A DNA stretch of 64,000 nt from Acetoanaerobium noterae (GTDB lineage: Bacteria > Bacillota > Clostridia > Peptostreptococcales > Filifactoraceae), in assembly GCF_900168025.1 (NCBI RefSeq), contig NZ_FUYN01000002.1:460343-524342 (forward strand), read 5' to 3'. The notes below the pieces were generated by a model. That model saw only the letters and a program-made list of their open reading frames with translations, had not been told where the DNA came from and searched no databases. Below, one piece after another: positions 16,360 to 24,192 of this stretch. Every line of letters begins with the position of its first letter. Positions within the stretch are counted from its first letter, which is position 1. Made by a program: the position numbers and the translations under genes.

Positions 16360-17718
16360 TTAAGCTCTTTTTGATTTTGTGATGTGGTTGTAAACTGGAA
16401 CTCCTAGAGCAGTAATTAATATTCCTAGAACTGCAGTTTTGAAATCAGTTACAAGGGTGCTAAGTAAAATATATATTCCTCCAGCTATTCCAACTAGTGG
16501 AACAAAAGGATAAAATGGTACTTTGTAGGCTGGATTTAAATGAGAGAATTTTTTTCTTAGGACAAATATTCCAGCTACTGCCATTACGAAGAAAAACCAA
16601 ACCATAAACATTGCCAAGGTAGTTAAAACTTCAAAAGATCCACTCATAACATAAAGTACAGCCAATGCTCCTTCTAATACGAAAGCTAAAACAGGAGTAT
16701 TAGATTGTGGATGAAGATAACTAAGCTTATCTGCGAAAGGGAACAAGCCTTCACTTGCCATTGCAAATGGAACTCTTACACCAGTTAATAAATAGCCGTT
16801 CATAGCCCCAAATATAGAAATCATTATTCCTGCAGAGATTAGAATAGCTCCTGATTTTCCAAACATCAGAACAGCGGCATCTGAGGCAGGTGTTTGTGAA
16901 GCAATTACAGCGTCCACAGGGATAACATTTATTATAGCTATATTTATAAGGACATAGATTATCATTGTTATAGATAGACCTAAAATTATAGATTTAGGAA
17001 GGTCTTTAGATGGATTTTTAAGCTCGCCAGCCATGTTAGCAACTCCTACCCAGCCATCGTATGCCCATAGGGTTCCAAGTATAGCAGAGCCAAATCCAGC
17101 AAGGCTAGCTCCAGAAAGTGAAACCTTAGAAACCTCGCTAACTCCTCCTACAGTGCCTTTTATAAAGCCAAAAGCAATTATAATTACTATAGGGATTAGC
17201 TTTGCAATAGTTGCAACAACTTGAATTTTGCTACCTATTTTTGTAGAAGCTATATTTACTAAGATTAGAAAAAATATTAAAGATATAGCTAGTATTTTTT
17301 GAGTAAAATCAGACATTGGAATGAAGAAAGTAGCTTGAGTTACAAAAATTATAGACAAAGCTGCAGTAACTCCAGGTACATAGATGAATGACTGTACCCA
17401 TCCGAATAAAAACGCCCATTTTTCACTATATAATTCTTTTATGTATACAAAAAGTCCGCCTGTTTTAGGGATTGCTGTAGCTATTTCACTGATTGTAAGA
17501 GCAGAAGCTACAGTTAGCAGTCCTCCTATTATCCAAGCCATAATTCCTAGAAACGGGGAACCAGCATTGCTAAAAACAGGTGACGATTTAAAGAAGATGC
17601 CTGAGCCTATTACTATACCTATTACCATAGTTATAGCATCAAGCGCTCCGACTTGTTTTTTTAGATTTTGGTTAGAAGACTGTGATTCTTTTGGTTGTAG
17701 CTTAACAGTTTGCTGCAT
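16360..17718 (-). CDS. APC-family amino-acid permease (SteT/LAT-like)
   Basis: About 452 aa. Start taken as ATG at 17718 (MQQTVKLQ), since AAAGGA lies 10 nt upstream and the earlier TTG overlaps that ribosome site. Around 12 helices; the first has the APC signature AITMVIGIVIGSGIFFKSSPV (consensus GSGIF), and a later loop reads YDGWVGVANMAGELKNPSKDLPKS, typical of L-type transporters such as the serine/threonine exchanger SteT. It lies just upstream of the threonine dehydratase leader on the same strand, so threonine or another neutral amino acid is a plausible substrate. Confidence 0.83.
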   Translation of the reverse strand: MQQTVKLQPKESQSSNQNLKKQVGALDAITMVIGIVIGSGIFFKSSPVFSNAGSPFLGIMAWIIGGLLTVASALTISEIATAIPKTGGLFVYIKELYSEKWAFLFGWVQSFIYVPGVTAALSIIFVTQATFFIPMSDFTQKILAISLIFFLILVNIASTKIGSKIQVVATIAKLIPIVIIIAFGFIKGTVGGVSEVSKVSLSGASLAGFGSAILGTLWAYDGWVGVANMAGELKNPSKDLPKSIILGLSITMIIYVLINIAIINVIPVDAVIASQTPASDAAVLMFGKSGAILISAGIMISIFGAMNGYLLTGVRVPFAMASEGLFPFADKLSYLHPQSNTPVLAFVLEGALAVLYVMSGSFEVLTTLAMFMVWFFFVMAVAGIFVLRKKFSHLNPAYKVPFYPFVPLVGIAGGIYILLSTLVTDFKTAVLGILITALGVPVYNHITKSKRA

Positions 17719-17955
17719 TAAGTTTCGTCCTTTCAAAATATAATATAGTTGCTTTTCTGAAGTGTTGAAATTTACTGAAAATATATTGCGAAGTTCATCA
17801 TTTACACTTGAGACTATATTATTTTATGAATTTGTCCGCCATATGTCAACAAAGTTATTTTTATAACAAGTATTTAAAAACAAAATAGATGAATATATAG
17901 AAATCTATAAGATATATCAAGTGGAATAGAGATAATAAATAAAACAAAATTAAAA
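17719..17955. other. Intergenic region between permease and glycosidase genes
   Basis: Holds the upstream region of the minus-strand permease (ribosome site near 17730) and AT-rich DNA. I see no gene or clear motif apart from the terminator at 17956-17988. Confidence 0.5.
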
Positions 17956-17988
17956 GGCTTGTAACCTATTTAGTATAGGAAACAAGCC
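17956..17988 (-). terminator. Terminator after the phosphodiester glycosidase gene
   Basis: On the minus strand GGCTTGT-T-TCCTAT ... ATAGGT-T-ACAAGCC then TTTTAATTTTGTTTT. It lies about 70 nt after the stop. Confidence 0.75.
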
Positions 17989-18057
17989 GCATAATTAAAT
18001 ACTATAAGAAAGTCTAAATTAAAGGGTTTATATCAGAGAAAAGGTGATGGTTCTGCT

Positions 18058-19131
18058 TTATTCAAAGAATATCAATGCATTGTTTATATTTCTGCCAGGA
18101 TTTGTTTTGTAAGAGCCATTGTACAAAAGAGCTGAAGAAGCTCCACCGTCTAGATTCATAGCACTTTTTAGGTTTAATTCCTTGCAAATTTGAGATAGCT
18201 CAGTAATCGAAGCATTTGCCACTGTTCCTATGATTACTCTTCCATCTTCTCTATAACCGACAAAGCTTCTTTGAGATCTTTGGGTGTTGATTTTGGCTTC
18301 AGTGAAGCCTTCTTTTGCACCATCGGCTGTTATAGTATTATTTAATATAAGACTTGGTCCAGCTCCTACAGCGTATACTACGTCCTTCCATACTGCGTGG
18401 TCGGCCTCAGTAGCATTTTCTCTTGTTGAGAGAAACTCTGGAGTATAATCTACTGTAGAGCCTATGTTAAATCTTTCCATTAGATAGTGCATGGAAGGGT
18501 TGAAGGATATTACGAATCCATCACTTGGGATAGCTGTATTTCCTGAATTTTTTTGAGCAACCTTACCATTTCTCACTATTACATTTTGGGCGTCTGGCAT
18601 TTGAGTAGAGCTAGCGAAATCAGGAGTAAATATCATAATAGCGTCAGGCTCAGTTCTAGAATGATTGATTCCCCAAGTGTAGTACTGGTTTTCTACACCA
18701 TCTATGCTTCCTGTGATTTCTATATTTAAATTATCTATCACTAGCTTTTTATCCTTGGTTATACCAAGCACAGCACCGTAGTTTCCAATGTGAAGAAGCT
18801 TTCCTTTATCTATTATTGTTCCATATGGAACAGGAACTCCGTTGTAAGCACTAAAATATGTGCCATTTACTGCGGCAAAAGCCTTTTTGCCTTCTATAGC
18901 TCTGGTATTTACGATGTTTTGAAGGCTATCAGCCGCCAAAATTTTATTGTTTGCTAGTCCCATTGCAGGACTTATATCGGTAGCATTTAAATTGAGTAAC
19001 ACATATTTAGCAGTTTTTCCATTGCTGAATTTCTGGCTAGTATAATAGTGGTGAGATGAAGCGAAAGACAAAGTAGAAGATACTAATAGGATTAATATCA
19101 TAATTGTTAGAGTAAAAAGCCTTTTTATCAT
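18058..19131 (-). CDS. Secreted phosphodiester glycosidase (NAGPA-domain) protein
   Basis: 357 aa. Signal peptide MIKRLFTLTIMILILLVSSTLSFA. Residues ~95-355 match the NAGPA/phosphodiester glycosidase family: AAVNGTYFSAYNGVPVPYG, GYREDGRVIIGTVANAS and the C-terminal AMNLDGGASSALLYNG. Family members hydrolyse GlcNAc-phosphodiester-type bonds; many bacterial members are linked to exopolysaccharide or wall teichoic acid metabolism. Monocistronic, ribosome site AAGGAGGG. The true substrate is unknown. Confidence 0.84.
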   Translation of the reverse strand: MIKRLFTLTIMILILLVSSTLSFASSHHYYTSQKFSNGKTAKYVLLNLNATDISPAMGLANNKILAADSLQNIVNTRAIEGKKAFAAVNGTYFSAYNGVPVPYGTIIDKGKLLHIGNYGAVLGITKDKKLVIDNLNIEITGSIDGVENQYYTWGINHSRTEPDAIMIFTPDFASSTQMPDAQNVIVRNGKVAQKNSGNTAIPSDGFVISFNPSMHYLMERFNIGSTVDYTPEFLSTRENATEADHAVWKDVVYAVGAGPSLILNNTITADGAKEGFTEAKINTQRSQRSFVGYREDGRVIIGTVANASITELSQICKELNLKSAMNLDGGASSALLYNGSYKTNPGRNINNALIFFE

Positions 19132-19277
19132 AGAGCCCTCCTTGAAATTTTTATTAATAGTATTATATCAAGAATTCATTAGGATAAGATAGAATTAGTT
19201 TAATTTATATCAAACTTTGAAAAGCTGAGTGTATTCTAGGTTTTGTTTTATAGAATAAGCGAATGGGTAAAAATATT

Positions 19278-19306
19278 TTGACAATTAATAGTACTATTGT
19301 ATTATA
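19278..19306 (+). promoter_or_regulatory. Promoter of the B12-binding/GGDEF operon with internal palindrome
   Basis: TTGACA (19278-19283), 17-nt spacer, ATTATA (19301-19306; TATAAA is offset by 2). The spacer carries the perfect 12-bp palindrome AATAGTACTATT (19287-19298), well placed for repressor binding between -35 and -10. Confidence 0.6.
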
Positions 19307-19352
19307 AAGTAAAGAGATAATAAGGGTGAATAAATTTTGAGAGGAGTTTTAA

Positions 19353-20423
19353 ATGAGTCTATTTGTAAACTATAATGATTCAAGATTTATTGATATTGCA
19401 CAAAAGATTTTTGAAGAACAATTTATAAGAGACCCAAAACTCAAAGCACAGCTAGATAATAGAAGAAAGAAGCTTATGTATGATGATGTTGTTTACAATA
19501 TAAGCCATCTGATGACAGCGGTTTACTTTTCGGATGAGAAGATTTTTGAAAACTATGCTCTGTGGGTGTATGAACTGCTTTGCAATCTGATGAAGGATTT
19601 TGACAGAGATAGAATAATGCAGATGATGGTTGAACATTATACTATAACTGCTGAGGTGCTAGAAGCCGATGCAAAAGAGATGTTTAGCGAAAAAGAGCTT
19701 GAAAAAGCAGTGGATTATTTGAAAATAGCTATTAATGTTACAAAGGAAGCAGTTACAAATATTGAGCTTTCAGATTCATTTGAAAAAGGAAAGTATAAAA
19801 AGCTTAGAAAAGAGTATCTAGATGCCCTTTTAAAGAGTCAAACTACTGAAGCCTATAGAATAATTGAGGATGCTAGAGCCTCTGGAGTATCACTTGTGGA
19901 TATTTATGAAGAGGTATTGTCAAAAGTATTGTACGAAGTGGGAGAGCTATGGCATAAGAGCATAATAACAGTTGATAAAGAGCATTATGCTACATCAATT
20001 ACTCAGTCAATAATGTCAAGATTTTATGATGAAATATTTAATAGACCTAGAAAGAGTAAGACTCTTTTGTCGTGCGCTGTGGGCAGTGAGCTTCATGAGA
20101 TAGGGGTAAGGATGCTTTCGGATATGTTTGAATATCATGGTTGGGACACGATTTATTTAGGGGCTGCCCTTCCAGAAGCTGCAATATTAAATGCTATAAA
20201 AGAGCATCAGCCAGATTTAGTAGCTCTATCTGTAACCATGCAGCCGTATCTTACAGAATGTGAAAGCGTTGTGCTTTCAATTAGAAAAAACTTTCCGGCT
20301 ATAAAGATAGCAGTTGGAGGGCAAGCTTTTATTCCAACAGAGCGCTTATGGGAAAAGTGGCCAATAGATTTTTATTCTAAAAAAGCCATTGATCTTATTG
20401 AATGGGCAAAAGAAAATATCTAA
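19353..20423 (+). CDS. Cobalamin-binding sensor protein with CarH-type photoreceptor motif
   Basis: 356 aa, cytosolic. Residues ~1-150 are a helical domain I do not recognise; ~155-230 resemble the B12-binding helical-bundle cap; ~235-355 are a B12-binding Rossmann domain. The cap contains W200-x9-E210-H211, the Wx9EH motif of adenosylcobalamin photoreceptors (CarH/LitR). The base-off/His-on motif is ExHxxG (E246-L-H248-E-I-G251) instead of DxHxxG, and GGQAF (322-326) fits the nucleotide-loop region. There is no DNA-binding MerR domain. It is followed 79 nt later by a GGDEF gene, suggesting light- or B12-dependent control of c-di-GMP. Domain calls are good; photosensing is inferred. Confidence 0.82.
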   Translation: MSLFVNYNDSRFIDIAQKIFEEQFIRDPKLKAQLDNRRKKLMYDDVVYNISHLMTAVYFSDEKIFENYALWVYELLCNLMKDFDRDRIMQMMVEHYTITAEVLEADAKEMFSEKELEKAVDYLKIAINVTKEAVTNIELSDSFEKGKYKKLRKEYLDALLKSQTTEAYRIIEDARASGVSLVDIYEEVLSKVLYEVGELWHKSIITVDKEHYATSITQSIMSRFYDEIFNRPRKSKTLLSCAVGSELHEIGVRMLSDMFEYHGWDTIYLGAALPEAAILNAIKEHQPDLVALSVTMQPYLTECESVVLSIRKNFPAIKIAVGGQAFIPTERLWEKWPIDFYSKKAIDLIEWAKENI

Positions 20424-20502
20424 ATGTGACGATGATATAAAATACAGAGCTACATAAGGATTACGTGTAAGCTAGGAAAGTATGATATGGAGGGGACTGG
20501 GG

Positions 20503-21534
20503 ATGGATTTAACAGGATTTCTGTTAGAATGTGACAAAAATGGTCAGATTTTAAATGTATATTGGAATGAGCCGACATATATAGTTTCTCCATATCAGAA
20601 AAGATTAACGGATTTATTTTCAGAGGATGTGAAGCAGGATTTAGAAGCTATGCTTGTTAAATCAAAAGATGTAAGCGAAATGCTCTACTGCAGCAAAAAT
20701 TTAGAGCTAAGAAGTCCGAAAAGACAAATTTCAGTTTGCTTTTTAGCATCGGAAAAATCCATTTTAGTTCATGGGATAGATGTTATGGAGCTAGGCATAG
20801 AATCCTCTATGCCAGCTTTAAAAAAGATGATTTATAACTTTATGAAAGTTCTTCATATGTATGACGGTAAAGTTATAACCGATAATGAAAGAATCATGAG
20901 ATTTCAGTTCGAACAGATTCAAAAGCTAAACAATGATTTGCTTAACACTCAAAGACAGCTTCAAAAAGCAAATGCGCAGTTAAAAAGAGCTAATGAGGTC
21001 CTAAACAATAGACTAGTAAAGGATGCACTTACAGGACTTGTAAGCAGATATCAATACAGAGAAGAAATTGATATGATTATCAAAACATCACCAGATAAAA
21101 AGGGGATTTTTACTTTTATAGATATCGATGACTTCAAAAGAATCAATGACAACTTTGGACATAAGGTTGGTGATATCTATTTAAAGATATTTGCAAATAG
21201 ATTATCTAAGTTGAATTTTGATAACGCTATTTTTATGAGAATTTCTGGCGATGAGTTCGGAGTTTATATTCATGGATATGAAGAAGTAACCGATGAGCTT
21301 ATAAAATTTGTCTGGGATGAAATAGAAAGTAAAATTCTTTCTTCTGAATTTGAAATAAATGCTATAAAGCACAAGATATACTGCAGTGCTGGAATGGCTG
21401 TGTATGCTGAAGATACTAACAGTGTTTACGAGCTTATAGATTATGCAGATTTTGCAATGTATATAGCTAAAAAAAGCGGAAAAAATTCTTATAGAAGGTT
21501 TAATTTAGAACAATATAAGAGTGCTAAAAATTAA
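20503..21534 (+). CDS. GGDEF-domain protein (probable diguanylate cyclase)
   Basis: 343 aa. Start set at the ATG of MDLTGF because ATGGAGGGGA just upstream is the ribosome site; an earlier ATG at 20482 lies before it. Residues ~1-100 look PAS-like, ~130-175 form a coiled coil (QIQKLNNDLLNTQRQLQKAN), and the rest is a GGDEF domain starting at DALTGL. The active-site motif is SGDEF (residues ~248-252), a variant compatible with activity in known enzymes. No RxxD inhibitory site is present at the usual position. No membrane helix. Probably makes c-di-GMP under control of the B12 protein upstream. Confidence 0.86.
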   Translation: MDLTGFLLECDKNGQILNVYWNEPTYIVSPYQKRLTDLFSEDVKQDLEAMLVKSKDVSEMLYCSKNLELRSPKRQISVCFLASEKSILVHGIDVMELGIESSMPALKKMIYNFMKVLHMYDGKVITDNERIMRFQFEQIQKLNNDLLNTQRQLQKANAQLKRANEVLNNRLVKDALTGLVSRYQYREEIDMIIKTSPDKKGIFTFIDIDDFKRINDNFGHKVGDIYLKIFANRLSKLNFDNAIFMRISGDEFGVYIHGYEEVTDELIKFVWDEIESKILSSEFEINAIKHKIYCSAGMAVYAEDTNSVYELIDYADFAMYIAKKSGKNSYRRFNLEQYKSAKN

Positions 21535-21552
21535 TTTAACCTAGGAGGATTT

Positions 21553-21987
21553 ATGAGTTTTAATTTAGATAGGTGAGTCGGACATATAACTGAAAATGCT
21601 ATAAAGCAGATTTCAGAGGCCTTTGGTAAAAGGCTTAAGGATACAGGAATTACTAGGATTCAGTGGATAGCTATGTTTTATATAAACAAACATGAGATGA
21701 TATCTCCACGAGAGCTTTCTAAGATTATGAATGTTCAGGATTCTAGTGCTACTAGGTTGATTGAGCGTATGGAAAAAGAGGATTTAATTGAAAAGATACC
21801 TAGCGAAAAGGACAAAAGAGTTACTTTTGTAAAGCTTACCTCAAAAGGCAATTCTCTTTTTAAAACTTTGATTCCATACGGAGATGAGTTTAATAATGAG
21901 CTTATTGAGGGGATAGATGAGGAGGAGCTTGAAGTATTTGAAAGAGTTCTACACAAAATGATAGAAAATATTTCCAAGAAGGGATAA
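21553..21987 (+). CDS. MarR-family regulator with in-frame TGA (candidate selenocysteine)
   Basis: ATG at 21553 has a strong AGGAGG site and reads MSFNLDR, then TGA (21574-21576), then VGHITENAIKQI and a complete winged-helix MarR domain to 21987, 144 residues if the TGA is decoded. Without readthrough, the first ATG after the TGA is at 21673 and the dimerisation helix is lost. A 27-nt hairpin begins 13 nt after the TGA (21590-21616), the place for a bacterial SECIS. The codon lies in helix 1, close to where OhrR-type regulators have their peroxide-sensing Cys. It follows the GGDEF gene by 18 nt. Alternative: a nonsense mutation. MarR identity is firm; Sec is inferred. Confidence 0.7.
21590..21616 (+). 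promoter_or_regulatory. Candidate SECIS hairpin downstream of in-frame TGA
   Basis: CTGAAA-a-TGC-TATAAA-GCA-ga-TTTCAG: 6 + 3 base pairs with a small internal bulge and a 6-nt loop. The loop begins 23 nt after the TGA, inside the 16-37 nt range described for bacterial SECIS elements. A G within the first two loop positions, often seen, is not obvious here. Confidence 0.5.
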
Positions 21988-22016
21988 ATTTTAGTTGAAA
22001 TTTATTCCTTCTTTTG
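21976..22016 (+). terminator. Terminator after the MarR gene
   Basis: AAGAAGG-g-ATAAATTT ... AAATTTAT-t-CCTTCTT followed by TTG. The left arm includes the MarR stop codon. It separates the B12/GGDEF/MarR operon from the AhpD-like gene. Confidence 0.75.
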
Positions 22017-22030
22017 TTATGCTCTAATTA

Positions 22031-22048
22031 TACTTGCTATAGCAAGTA
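22031..22048. promoter_or_regulatory. 18-bp perfect palindrome, candidate MarR operator
   Basis: TACTTGCTATAGCAAGTA, perfectly self-complementary, 30 nt before the AhpD-like gene start and overlapping the probable -10 region (TTGTTA about 18 nt upstream). Size and symmetry suit a MarR dimer; the adjacent MarR gene is the natural candidate. Confidence 0.6.
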
Positions 22049-22077
22049 AATTTATAAAATAATATCAGGAGGTTGTC

Positions 22078-22431
22078 ATGGCTTATAATGTTAGAGAAAT
22101 GCTAAACAGTTTTGTTGGGGGATTAGAAAATTTATCAAAAACTAATGGGGAGCAGGTTGGAGCGTTTATGGGACTTTTAGGAGCTGCCTATGAGCCTAAG
22201 CATCTAGACCTTAAAACTAAAGAGCTTATGAGCGTTGCAATAGGTTGCTACAATAGATGCGAATACTGCATAGTTTATCATTCATACAAAGCTTTGGAAG
22301 CAGGAGCTTCAAAAGAAGAAATTTTAGAGGCGGCTATGGTTTCTGTTGCATTTGGTGGAGGACCTTCTATGGCATACACTGTTACACTTCTTCAGGAGTG
22401 TATAGATGAATTTGAAAAGGATTTTAAATAA
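22078..22431 (+). CDS. Carboxymuconolactone-decarboxylase/AhpD-like protein
   Basis: 117 aa, all-helical CMD domain. AIGCYNRCEYCIVYHSYKAL holds the CxxC pair (C-E-Y-C) and the following His of AhpD-type thiol peroxidase or disulfide-reductase partners, which distinguishes it from true muconolactone decarboxylases. Strong ribosome site AGGAGG. The perfect palindrome in its promoter and the MarR gene just upstream suggest redox-regulated expression. In other bacteria AhpD links lipoylated proteins to peroxide reduction, notable because the next gene encodes a lipoyl-domain dihydrolipoyl dehydrogenase. Confidence 0.83.
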   Translation: MAYNVREMLNSFVGGLENLSKTNGEQVGAFMGLLGAAYEPKHLDLKTKELMSVAIGCYNRCEYCIVYHSYKALEAGASKEEILEAAMVSVAFGGGPSMAYTVTLLQECIDEFEKDFK

Positions 22432-22460
22432 ACTAAATAAAAATAAGGTAAAAAGCTGAT

Positions 22461-22484
22461 GGGAGATAAATTCTCCCTTTTTTT
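22461..22484 (+). terminator. Terminator between AhpD-like and dihydrolipoyl dehydrogenase genes
   Basis: GGGAGA-TAAAT-TCTCCC followed by TTTTTT, ending just before the GGAGG of the next gene. Either a terminator of the AhpD-like gene or an attenuator. Confidence 0.8.
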
Positions 22485-22497
22485 GGAGGTAATTCTA

Positions 22498-24192
22498 ATG
22501 GAAAAACAAATTATTATAGAAAAATTAAATGGACACGACAAAGAAGCTATAGTTGGAAAATGTCACAAAAAGCCAGGAGAGCAAGTAGCTGAAGGAGAAG
22601 TATTAATAACAGTGGAATCGAGCAAAGGCTCATTTGCCATAAAATCTGACTATGAAGGAAAGCTTATAAAGCTTGATATAGATGAAGGAGATACAGTTAA
22701 AAAAGGACAAAGCATAGGGCTTATAGAAGCAAGTAAAGAGCCTGCTGAGAAAAAACCAGCTTATAGCTTTGGAATTGCAAAGGCAGTAGACAAGGATATG
22801 GCATTTGATGTGATTGTAATAGGTGGTGGACCTGGAGGCTATGTTGCTGCGATAAGAGCGGCTCAGTCTGGATTAAAAACAGCAGTAATAGAAGCTGACA
22901 AGCTAGGTGGAACTTGCCTCAATTACGGGTGCATACCTACAAAAGCAATGATAAGCAGCATAGGAATAATTGACAATATAAAGCAAGCTCATAACCACGG
23001 TATATCTACTGGAGAAATCGAAATTGACTTTACGAGGCTGATTGAGAGAAAAAATGAAGTTGTAGACCAGCTAGTAGGTGGGATTGAACATTTGATGGGA
23101 GCTAACGATATAGAGTTTATTCACGGAAAAGCTGAAATTTTAGAGGATAAGAAAATAAAAGTAAATACAAAAAAGTTTAATTATAAACTAGAGTATAAGA
23201 ATTTAATTCTAGCGCTTGGTTCAAAGCCTTCGTACCTTCCAATAGAAGGAGCAGATAGTGAAGATATATTGACTAGCACAGAGCTACTATCTCTTAGAGA
23301 AATACCTAAATCTCTTGTTATCATAGGCGGCGGAGTTATAGGAATGGAGTTTGCATTTATATATAGAGCTTTAGGAACGGATGTGAGCGTAGTTGAGTTT
23401 ATGCCGCAGATATTAAATGTACTTGATAGTGATGTAGCTGAGGTAGTAAGAGATGAAGCTATAGAAAGAGGGATAAAGATTTATGAAGGGGCAAAAGCGA
23501 CCTCGATTAAAACAACTCTAGATGGTATGAAACTGCTTGAGCTAGAGCTTGATAATAAGACTATGCATATATGTTCAGAAAAGCTTGCTATGGCTGTAGG
23601 AAGAAAAGCTAATCTAGATAGCTTAGACTTAGAAAAGCTAGGAATAGAGCTAAATGAAAGAAAAAATGGCATAAAGGTCAATGAATACATGCAGACTAAT
23701 CAAGAGAACATTTATGCTATAGGCGATGTAACAAATATAATCCAGCTTGCGCATATAGCATCTCATCAAGGCATGGTAGCAGCTGACCATATAGCTGGAG
23801 GTATGCACAAGATAGATTATAGCGCAGTACCAAGTGCAATATTTACAATGCCAGAGATAGGTACGGTAGGCTTGTGTGAAAAGCAAGCAAGAGCTGAAGA
23901 ACTAGATGTAATAGTTAGCAAGTTTCCGTTTATTGCAAATGGCAAGGCTATAGCAATGGGAGAATCCAAAGGTTTTGTAAAGCTAATTGCCGATAGAAAG
24001 ACAAGGATAATACTAGGAGGAAGCGTGGTTGGGCCTCATGCAACAGATTTGATGGCTATAATTTCAAATTTTGTAGCTATGAAGATAACAATAGATGAAG
24101 CAAAGACTGTAATCTATGCTCATCCTACTACTTCAGAAGCTATACATGAAGCAATACTAATGCTAGAGGGGAAAGGGATTCATTTTGCCTAA
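22498..24192 (+). CDS. lpdA: Dihydrolipoyl dehydrogenase with N-terminal lipoyl domain
   Basis: 564 aa. Start at ATG 22498 (MEKQIIIEKL), with GGAGG directly upstream; an upstream in-frame ATG at 22459 lies before the terminator hairpin and is unlikely. Residues ~1-80 are a biotinyl/lipoyl domain with the modifiable Lys in ESSKGS. Then FAD site GGGPGGYVAAIRAAQ, redox disulfide GGTCLNYGCIPTK, NAD site GGGVIGMEFA and a C-terminal dimerisation domain ending in HAHPTTSEA-like YAHPTTSEAIHEA. It reoxidises dihydrolipoyl groups, for example on GcvH, with NAD+. It overlaps the lipoate ligase gene by 8 nt. Confidence 0.93.
   Translation: MEKQIIIEKLNGHDKEAIVGKCHKKPGEQVAEGEVLITVESSKGSFAIKSDYEGKLIKLDIDEGDTVKKGQSIGLIEASKEPAEKKPAYSFGIAKAVDKDMAFDVIVIGGGPGGYVAAIRAAQSGLKTAVIEADKLGGTCLNYGCIPTKAMISSIGIIDNIKQAHNHGISTGEIEIDFTRLIERKNEVVDQLVGGIEHLMGANDIEFIHGKAEILEDKKIKVNTKKFNYKLEYKNLILALGSKPSYLPIEGADSEDILTSTELLSLREIPKSLVIIGGGVIGMEFAFIYRALGTDVSVVEFMPQILNVLDSDVAEVVRDEAIERGIKIYEGAKATSIKTTLDGMKLLELELDNKTMHICSEKLAMAVGRKANLDSLDLEKLGIELNERKNGIKVNEYMQTNQENIYAIGDVTNIIQLAHIASHQGMVAADHIAGGMHKIDYSAVPSAIFTMPEIGTVGLCEKQARAEELDVIVSKFPFIANGKAIAMGESKGFVKLIADRKTRIILGGSVVGPHATDLMAIISNFVAMKITIDEAKTVIYAHPTTSEAIHEAILMLEGKGIHFA

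Noticed and set aside
17384-17743. 119-aa frame opposite the APC permease
   Set aside because: Antisense shadow of transmembrane codons; no ribosome site or family match.
21673-21987. MarR gene starting at the internal ATG (104 aa)
   Set aside because: No ribosome site precedes this ATG, and it would remove the first helix needed for MarR dimers. The upstream ATG with AGGAGG and an intervening TGA is the better gene model.
22459-22497. Longer N-terminus for the dihydrolipoyl dehydrogenase
   Set aside because: The earlier ATG lies before an intrinsic terminator hairpin and has no ribosome site. The ATG at 22498 follows GGAGG and starts the lipoyl domain properly.
23650-23886. 78-aa Cys/Tyr-rich antisense frame in lpdA
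   Set aside because: Antisense shadow, no ribosome site, composition produced by reverse reading of common codons.
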